From Clostridia bacterium (GTDB taxonomy: Bacteria > Bacillota > Clostridia > Christensenellales > Borkfalkiaceae), in the NCBI GenBank assembly GCA_017415505.1, contig JAFQGG010000015.1:1-64000 (forward strand): a DNA stretch of 64,000 nt, written 5' to 3'. The first letter of the stretch is position 1. Each line of letters begins with the position of its first letter. A program made the translations under genes and the position numbers. Positions 59,072-64,000 of the stretch are shown here, one piece after another. Under the pieces are notes generated by a model. It did no database searches. It worked only from the letters and a program-made list of their open reading frames with translations, and was not told the origin of the DNA.

Positions 59072-60422
59072 AGTCTACCCCCTGCAACCGCTCGGTAATC
59101 GCCGTCATACTTCTTATTTCCGCGCCCTGCTCCAACTGCAAAAACACGGAAAATTCCCAACCGCGAAGATAAATTTTCGCGCTTGCGTTCTTCGAAAAAT
59201 CGAGCGCAAACAGTTTGTTTTTTCTGCCGTTGGAAACGCCGAGCGTCACCTTTCCCTTGCCCGTAAACGACAGGCGTTTGAGCGTTTTGAGCCCCGCCCC
59301 GAACGGTTCAACAAAAGCAAACTTCCGCTTTTCGCTATCCGAAGGCAGTTCGCCGTTCTCGCAAAACTCGCGCAAGGCAAGCGCGGAAACGCAAAGCACG
59401 CTCGAACGGTATTCGCTCAATCCCTCTACCGTAAAGGTATCGTAGCCCTTACCGCTCTTTCCGTCCAAGACCACGGTGCGTATTTCCCCGTCCTCGGTGG
59501 AAAAACCGCAAATATATTTCCCGTTGAATACGGCTTTACCTCGTACACGGGTGGGGCGTTTTGAAAAATCGAGATTTTCCCCAACGCGCTCCGCGCCCGA
59601 TTTTTTATACTTGTAAAACCCGTCTTCCGTCAAGAAAAATATCCCGTCGTCGCCCGAAGCCACGGAGCGCGACAAAATTTTTCCGCCGTGATACTCCATA
59701 GCGGACACGGAAAACGCCCGCGGCGAACCGCTCGGCGCGAGCACGGATACGCCCCGTTCGTAGAAGATATAAATTTCCTCCGCAAACGGAATCAACGCCA
59801 CGATTTCACCCTTATCGCTCGGCAAGACGATTCTCCCGCCCCCGTGTAACGACTCGCTCAAATCGTAAGGCTCGAACGCCGAAGAATACGCAAGCGTACG
59901 CCCGTCCAAAGCGAAAAACAGTCTACCCATGAAAGTGCACGCGACGGGCAACGCGCTTTCCACTCCACAAAACGCCCGACCCGATTGCGTTTGACGGAAC
60001 ACGCCCGCACCGCCGATATAAAAAGTATGAAACGCGCCCGTTTTATCCACCGCCGTCACCGCTTTCATTTCCGTGGAAAAGGACTCCTCTTTCACCCAAA
60101 CGGCGTTATCCTCGTCGTAATAATAAGGCGTGCCGTTCGTGGACATGAACCCTCTTTTTCTAATCGAAGTGCCGTTCGCGTACGGGAAAAACTCGTCCGC
60201 TTCGGGCAAGTTCGCGGGCACACCGATTCCGCCCTCGAACACGGCGTAATCGCGAAGCCCCACACCGCAACGAAGCACGCCGTCCGCGCAGTCGCAATTT
60301 TTCGTATCGCGGGAAACGAGCGTACCCGCCCCGCCCGTTCCGCCGACGGAAAAGCGGTTAAACGAATAAAGTTTTTCTCGCGTTTTCGGCGCGAACGCGC
60401 CTTTTTTTATCGCCACCGTCAT
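59061..60422 (-). CDS. Phage neck/tail protein, beta-propeller-like (P22 gp10 position)
   Basis: 453 residues, all-beta with repeated blades (SSALPVACTFMGRLFFALDG, VSVLAPSGSPRAFSVSAM, DGIFFLTEDGFYKY). This is the length and place of the P22-type DNA-stabilisation/tail hub protein gp10. The ATGA overlap with the upstream gene (60419-60422) shows coupling. The assignment rests on gene order and fold type. Confidence 0.55.
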   Translation of the reverse strand: MTVAIKKGAFAPKTREKLYSFNRFSVGGTGGAGTLVSRDTKNCDCADGVLRCGVGLRDYAVFEGGIGVPANLPEADEFFPYANGTSIRKRGFMSTNGTPYYYDEDNAVWVKEESFSTEMKAVTAVDKTGAFHTFYIGGAGVFRQTQSGRAFCGVESALPVACTFMGRLFFALDGRTLAYSSAFEPYDLSESLHGGGRIVLPSDKGEIVALIPFAEEIYIFYERGVSVLAPSGSPRAFSVSAMEYHGGKILSRSVASGDDGIFFLTEDGFYKYKKSGAERVGENLDFSKRPTRVRGKAVFNGKYICGFSTEDGEIRTVVLDGKSGKGYDTFTVEGLSEYRSSVLCVSALALREFCENGELPSDSEKRKFAFVEPFGAGLKTLKRLSFTGKGKVTLGVSNGRKNKLFALDFSKNASAKIYLRGWEFSVFLQLEQGAEIRSMTAITERLQGVDYDD

Positions 60423-60970
60423 ACCCACCGCCTCGACGCAATTCTCCCGCCTCGCACAGAGCGGTACGCCGCTTTGATCGCGTCTTTATATTTTTTATCC
60501 CATACGGCAGAGTCCTCGAACGCCCCGACGGCAAGTTGATACTCCGAAGCCATACCGTACGCCATCAAGCGCGGGGACACGAGCGTTTGAAAATCGCTTT
60601 TGCCGTCTATCCCCTTTTCCGCGGGCGTGTAGGTGTAACGGACTTTCACCCTACCCGAAGCCGTTTTCAAATATTCGGGAAACAGCTTAAACGCCATCGG
60701 AGTTTGGGTTTCGTCTAAAACCCGCAAAATCCGCACGGCGGAGCGGGAAAGCTCGGAATAAAAAATCGCGCCCGTTTGCGTTTCCAATTCGTCCTCGGCG
60801 TGCAGGGGCAAATAATCGAGCGCAAGCTCGTTCTCCACCGTGTTAAAACAGCGCAAGAGCGCCGTCGTTTCCGCTTCCCCTTCCGTCGATTCGCCGTCCA
60901 AATACGCGCGTACCGTTTCCGCTACGCCCAAAAGCTCCGCCGCGCCCAGCACACATTCTTTCACCGTCAT
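60419..60970 (-). CDS. Phage head-completion/adaptor-like protein (P22 gp4 position)
   Basis: 183 residues, helical N-terminal half (VKECVLGAAELLGVAETVRAYL, DTVEN-like FNTVENELALDYLPL) typical of head-tail adaptor proteins, and a C-terminal helix (AYGMASEYQLAVGAFEDSAVW). Lies after the capsid gene. AAGGAGG is just before the ATG. Confidence 0.55.
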   Translation of the reverse strand: MTVKECVLGAAELLGVAETVRAYLDGESTEGEAETTALLRCFNTVENELALDYLPLHAEDELETQTGAIFYSELSRSAVRILRVLDETQTPMAFKLFPEYLKTASGRVKVRYTYTPAEKGIDGKSDFQTLVSPRLMAYGMASEYQLAVGAFEDSAVWDKKYKDAIKAAYRSVRGGRIASRRWV

Positions 60971-60996
60971 AAAAACCTCCTTAAAACCCTTTTATT

Positions 60997-61020
60997 CCCC
61001 GCCCGCTTTCGCGGGCGGGG
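60997..61020 (-). terminator. Hairpin between the capsid gene and tail genes
   Basis: CCCCGCCCGC (60997-61006) and GCGGGCGGGG (61011-61020) with a GAAA tetraloop on the minus strand, then AATAAAAGG. A GC-rich stem after the capsid stop, probably making the capsid protein more abundant than downstream gene products. Confidence 0.65.
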
Positions 61021-61034
61021 TTTCCCTTAAAAGC

Positions 61035-62216
61035 TTACGCTTCGGTGATGCCCGAAAGCATACCTTGACCGTTGGGACGGTCGCACATAAGCTCCGCGTA
61101 TTTCACGAGCGTCGCCGTATACACGGGCTTGCCGGGGATTTGTTTGAGGATCTTGCCGTCCTCACCCTCCAACCACTTCCAATCGCAAAGTTGGTGGATT
61201 TTGAAATCCTCGGTATTGAGCAAATACATCGTTCCCTCGGGACAGAATCTATCCGCCACGAGCGGAATCCCGTTAAAGCTCACCGCCGTAAACCCGCCGT
61301 CGAACTGTACCGTAGGCAACACGGCGGTAAACTTTCTGTAATATTCGGTAAGCGCGCGTTTTACGCCCCAAGAACAAACGATAAAGTTGACTTTGCTACC
61401 CGAATTTTCCTCGATCGTATCGATTGCCTTTTGAATCTTGTTTTCGGTGATTTCTCCTACTCCCGTTTGCACGTACGGACGCATCATGGGGGAAACGCTT
61501 CTATCTACGCCGTAGAGTTTTCCTTCCCCGAAGATTGCCTGCAAGCCCGTCAATTCGTAACCTTGCGAACCGCGAAGATACAATTTTCCCCCAATGGGCA
61601 TGCTGTCGGAGATCTCTTCGCCCTTTCCTTCAAACTTAACCGTATTCGTCGCTCTATCCACGCTCTTGACGCGGAACGCACCCGCTTCGGGAATGATATT
61701 GCCGTCAGGGTCGGCGCACTCCACGTACATTCCCTCGAAAACGCCTTTCGTAGACGAAAGTATCGCCTTATTCGGATCGTTGTCGTCGAACTCCATTATA
61801 TACGCAAGATAGCCTGAGCCGTCGCCGTATAACATTCTACCGAAGTTAAAGGTCGCGCTCTTGATCAAAGACTGCATTTCGTCGTTGAGCAAATTGACGA
61901 ACGCGCCTTCGTTGTTCACCGACGCGCGAATCGCCTTGTCGGAAATTTCAATCGTACCGTAAAGGTTCTTCAAAGACGAGGTAAGCACCACGCGCTCGCC
62001 CGAAGACGCCTCGGGGAGGTCCCCCGTTTCGCTACCCGCGGAAATACCGCCGTTCACGCCGAATTTCACGAGTTTCTTTACGTCCTTGCCCACCACGTCC
62101 GAAGTGGAGCGTTGGATTTGCGCGAGCAACGGGTTAATTTTGAGGTCGAGCGCCTCCGTCACCGCGTCCAAATAAAAAGATTTCAATGCGTTATCTGCCG
62201 TTTCAATCGTAACCAT
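61035..62216 (-). CDS. Phage major capsid protein
   Basis: 393 residues of HK97-like type. N-terminal arm and E-loop region (SAGSETGDLPEASSGERVVL), P-domain LYGTIEISDKAIRASV, and A-domain KAIDTIEENSGSKVNFIVC. Ends QGMLSGITEA. AAAGGAGAAAAA precedes the ATG. It lies after the scaffold gene, as in P22. Confidence 0.75.
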   Translation of the reverse strand: MVTIETADNALKSFYLDAVTEALDLKINPLLAQIQRSTSDVVGKDVKKLVKFGVNGGISAGSETGDLPEASSGERVVLTSSLKNLYGTIEISDKAIRASVNNEGAFVNLLNDEMQSLIKSATFNFGRMLYGDGSGYLAYIMEFDDNDPNKAILSSTKGVFEGMYVECADPDGNIIPEAGAFRVKSVDRATNTVKFEGKGEEISDSMPIGGKLYLRGSQGYELTGLQAIFGEGKLYGVDRSVSPMMRPYVQTGVGEITENKIQKAIDTIEENSGSKVNFIVCSWGVKRALTEYYRKFTAVLPTVQFDGGFTAVSFNGIPLVADRFCPEGTMYLLNTEDFKIHQLCDWKWLEGEDGKILKQIPGKPVYTATLVKYAELMCDRPNGQGMLSGITEA

Positions 62217-62275
62217 AAATTTTTCTCCTTTTTTTCGCTTTTTATTTTAGGTTTTTACTTTTTCGTTGCCGAGAT

Positions 62276-62956
62276 TCACTTTTCCCCTTTCGATCTCAAA
62301 AACCGAAGAGCCATGCTTCCCGCTTCCGCAACCGTTTTTGCCCGCAGGGGTGGCGTTACGAGTCCACCCGCGCCCCCTTTGAGCATGGGCGCACCGCTCT
62401 TCCCTACGGAAGAGAGATACTCCCCGACGATCTTTAACCGTACGCGTTCGTCCCCCATCGCAAGCGAATAGATTTGATCCGAGGAAAGCCCGACTTCTTC
62501 ACGACCGTTTGCGACGAACTCCCCTTGCCCGTCGGCACTCTCCCCCGTCTTCGCCTGCGATATAGACGCGTCCGTTTCGGGCGACGCCACGACGGGTTCT
62601 TCGTCCTCGGTCTTTTCGGCGCGTACGCTCGCCGTTTCAAGTTCGGAAACGAACGAATCGAACGCCCGTTCCTCTTCTCTTGCGCCGTCGGCTTTACGGC
62701 GAAGCTTTTCCGCCATCGCCCCTGCCGAATGCGCTTTTTCGACCTTTTCGGAAGAATTTTCCACCGCGCGTTCCAATTCTTTGAGCCGTTGGCTTCGCCT
62801 CGTAAACTCCGCCTGCAAACTCTCATACGCCCGTGCAAGGGCGTTCACGTCCTTAAACTTCCCAAGCGCCGTCAAGGCTTCCTCTTCCTTTCCTCCTGCC
62901 GTTGCAGCGTCCTCCGCGCCCGCCGTCCGTCCGTAAACGTTCTCCTTTGTTTTCAT
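62276..62956 (-). CDS. Phage scaffold-like protein
   Basis: 226 residues, charged and coiled-coil rich (FTRRSQRLKELERAVENSSEK), acidic centre, C-terminal SMALRFLRSKGEK. Placed between portal and capsid, where scaffolding proteins lie; it has no fold signature of its own. Confidence 0.6.
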   Translation of the reverse strand: MKTKENVYGRTAGAEDAATAGGKEEEALTALGKFKDVNALARAYESLQAEFTRRSQRLKELERAVENSSEKVEKAHSAGAMAEKLRRKADGAREEERAFDSFVSELETASVRAEKTEDEEPVVASPETDASISQAKTGESADGQGEFVANGREEVGLSSDQIYSLAMGDERVRLKIVGEYLSSVGKSGAPMLKGGAGGLVTPPLRAKTVAEAGSMALRFLRSKGEK

Positions 62957-62959
62957 TCC

Positions 62960-64000
62960 TTATACCTCCTTTTTTTCGGGTTCGTCGCTTACCTGCTCCG
63001 CCCGTTTTTCTTTTCTTAACGCTTTTTTGTGTTCCTCGATATGCGTCGCGTAACGCGGTTTAAGCTCGTCCTTTTTCGTCGAACGCTTAAATTCCGCCGA
63101 CAGCAAAAATCTCGTGTGTTCGGTGATATGGAGCGCGTGATCGTCGAACGAATCCACTTCCACGCTTTCCGTTTTCATATCCAAATTCTCTTCGCCCGCC
63201 TTGGCGATATGCAACGCGGAAATATCCTTTGCGTTCTCGTAACTGCCGAACCCGAACGCCTCCAAAATCCTGCCCTTGTTCTCTTCCGTCGTTTTCCCGT
63301 TTTCATCCGAAAGCACGCCCGCTTCCAACAATCGTAATAGCGTCGCTTTTTTCTCTTCGGGCGACACGGTATCCTGCGTATCGAACTGCACGTCGCTCAC
63401 GTCCAAATCCGCCGCGTTGAAATAGTATACCTGCGTTTTCTTGTTCTCGCCCGTGAGCGTCATTAACCGCGCGTTGCCCGCAAACTGTCTGTACAGGCGC
63501 AAAATTTGTCGAGCAATCTCTTTCATTGCCCGCTTGATACTCCCCGTCGTCGCGGACAGTCGGGATTCGTCCTGCGAAAGCAAGAGCTGTAACCCCGTCG
63601 CGCTCGTCACGCGCATGGGCGTGGAGTTTTCGGACAGCTCACTCACACCGCTAATCGTGGAAAATTCCTTTTCCAGCCACGCTTCCTCTTCGGCAAAGTC
63701 GTTGGGCACGCTCCCGCAATCGAGCATTTCGGGCGCTTTCCCGCCCTGCCTGTACACGAGCACCTTCCCCGGCTGTAAGCCGTCCTCGCTCAACTCGTCC
63801 GTATCCACCGACCCGTCCTCTACCGTGAGCACGCCCATGGAAATGCGGTTGAGAAATTCGTGTTTGCGGTTGCGCACCGCGTTGTACGCCCGTTGCACGG
63901 GAATAAGTCGATCGATAACGCTCCCGCCGAAAAACGCGCCGGGCAGTCGCAAGCAGTCCTGCCGAACGAAGGGCAATACGCGTTCCCCGCGCTCCCCGTT
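62960..64000 (-). CDS. Phage portal protein (C-terminal part, cut at the window edge)
   Basis: 346 residues visible, open at the right edge. RLIPVQRAYNAVRNRKHEFL and FSTISGVSELSEN, then MRVTSATGLQLLLSQDESRLSATT-type helices (quoted in parts) are the clip and stem pattern of portal proteins. A long acidic and Lys-rich tail follows, ending SDEPEKKEV. The rest, and any terminase gene, must lie beyond the window. Confidence 0.7.
   Translation of the reverse strand, partial: NGERGERVLPFVRQDCLRLPGAFFGGSVIDRLIPVQRAYNAVRNRKHEFLNRISMGVLTVEDGSVDTDELSEDGLQPGKVLVYRQGGKAPEMLDCGSVPNDFAEEEAWLEKEFSTISGVSELSENSTPMRVTSATGLQLLLSQDESRLSATTGSIKRAMKEIARQILRLYRQFAGNARLMTLTGENKKTQVYYFNAADLDVSDVQFDTQDTVSPEEKKATLLRLLEAGVLSDENGKTTEENKGRILEAFGFGSYENAKDISALHIAKAGEENLDMKTESVEVDSFDDHALHITEHTRFLLSAEFKRSTKKDELKPRYATHIEEHKKALRKEKRAEQVSDEPEKKEV

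Larger units (their letters stand above)
58592..64000 (-). mobile_element. Phage head-and-neck gene cluster (P22-like order)
   Basis: Gene order portal, scaffold, capsid, adaptor, hub-like propeller, small protein matches the P22 virion block. It ends at a terminator with host-type genes (dut, trmB) next. No tailspike, lysis or integrase gene is on this side. It may be the edge of a prophage that continues right, or a reduced remnant. Confidence 0.65.

Noticed and set aside
1..64000. CRISPR arrays or cas genes
   Set aside because: No regularly spaced direct repeats and no Cas-like proteins were found.

Overview
The window is gene-dense bacterial DNA from a low-to-mid-GC Gram-positive anaerobe, most likely an uncultured gut-type member of Clostridia. 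Signs are a zinc-type adenylate kinase, a zinc-type S14, a Rex repressor next to AdhE, a TM1266-type hydrogenase-system regulator, sigma-A promoters of TTGACA-17-TATAAT form, and BspA-type leucine-rich-repeat surface proteins. I could not assign a genus.

Region 1 (about 1450-9650) is a compact, single-strand-oriented accessory element and the most unusual part. It encodes a complete CRESS-DNA-virus-type Rep (HUH nickase plus SF3 helicase). Just upstream of rep is a textbook stem-loop carrying the nonanucleotide TAGTATTAC, the replication origin form known from circoviruses and geminiviruses. The same operon carries a Zot/pI-like P-loop ATPase, three membrane- or surface-type proteins (Ig-like, signal peptide, C-terminal anchor), a sigma-like HTH regulator, a second HTH protein and small basic proteins. 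Together this looks like an integrated single-stranded-DNA, inovirus-like phage or plasmid-phage hybrid with a CRESS replication module. No major coat protein and no integrase are visible. Its first two regulatory genes have their ribosome-binding sites buried in long hairpins. A BspA-like lipoprotein (176-1447) lies just upstream, between two weakly dif-like sites.

Region 2 (9762-16005, minus strand) has four tRNAs (Asp, Phe, Thr, Tyr), L-serine dehydratase, an NfeD/SPFH membrane pair and a large zinc-ribbon/TM/LRR protein. Region 3 (16209-32103, minus strand) is the entire S10-spc-alpha ribosomal superoperon in canonical order from rpsJ to rplQ, including secY, adk, map, infA and rpoA. It has a strong promoter before rpsJ, a second internal promoter before rpsM and a terminator after rplQ. 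Region 4 (32636-37518, minus strand) has typA, a nitrilase-GDPD fusion, and folA/thyA. Region 5 (37722-44635, plus strand) has the glycolytic run pgk-tpiA-gpmI followed by secG, rnr and smpB.

Region 6 (44640-58451) mixes housekeeping genes: an inactive-looking nitrilase homologue, a NahK-like kinase, a polysaccharide deacetylase, tilS, a DegV protein, an XRE repressor with a divergent lipoprotein and twin operators, adhE with rex, an ABC importer led by a TM1266-like regulator with a structured leader, trmB and dut. Region 7 (58592 to the right edge, minus strand) is a phage head-and-neck cluster: portal (cut by the window), scaffold, major capsid protein, head-completion protein, a propeller-like neck/tail protein and a small coiled-coil protein. 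This order parallels the P22 virion block, and it ends abruptly at a terminator next to host genes.
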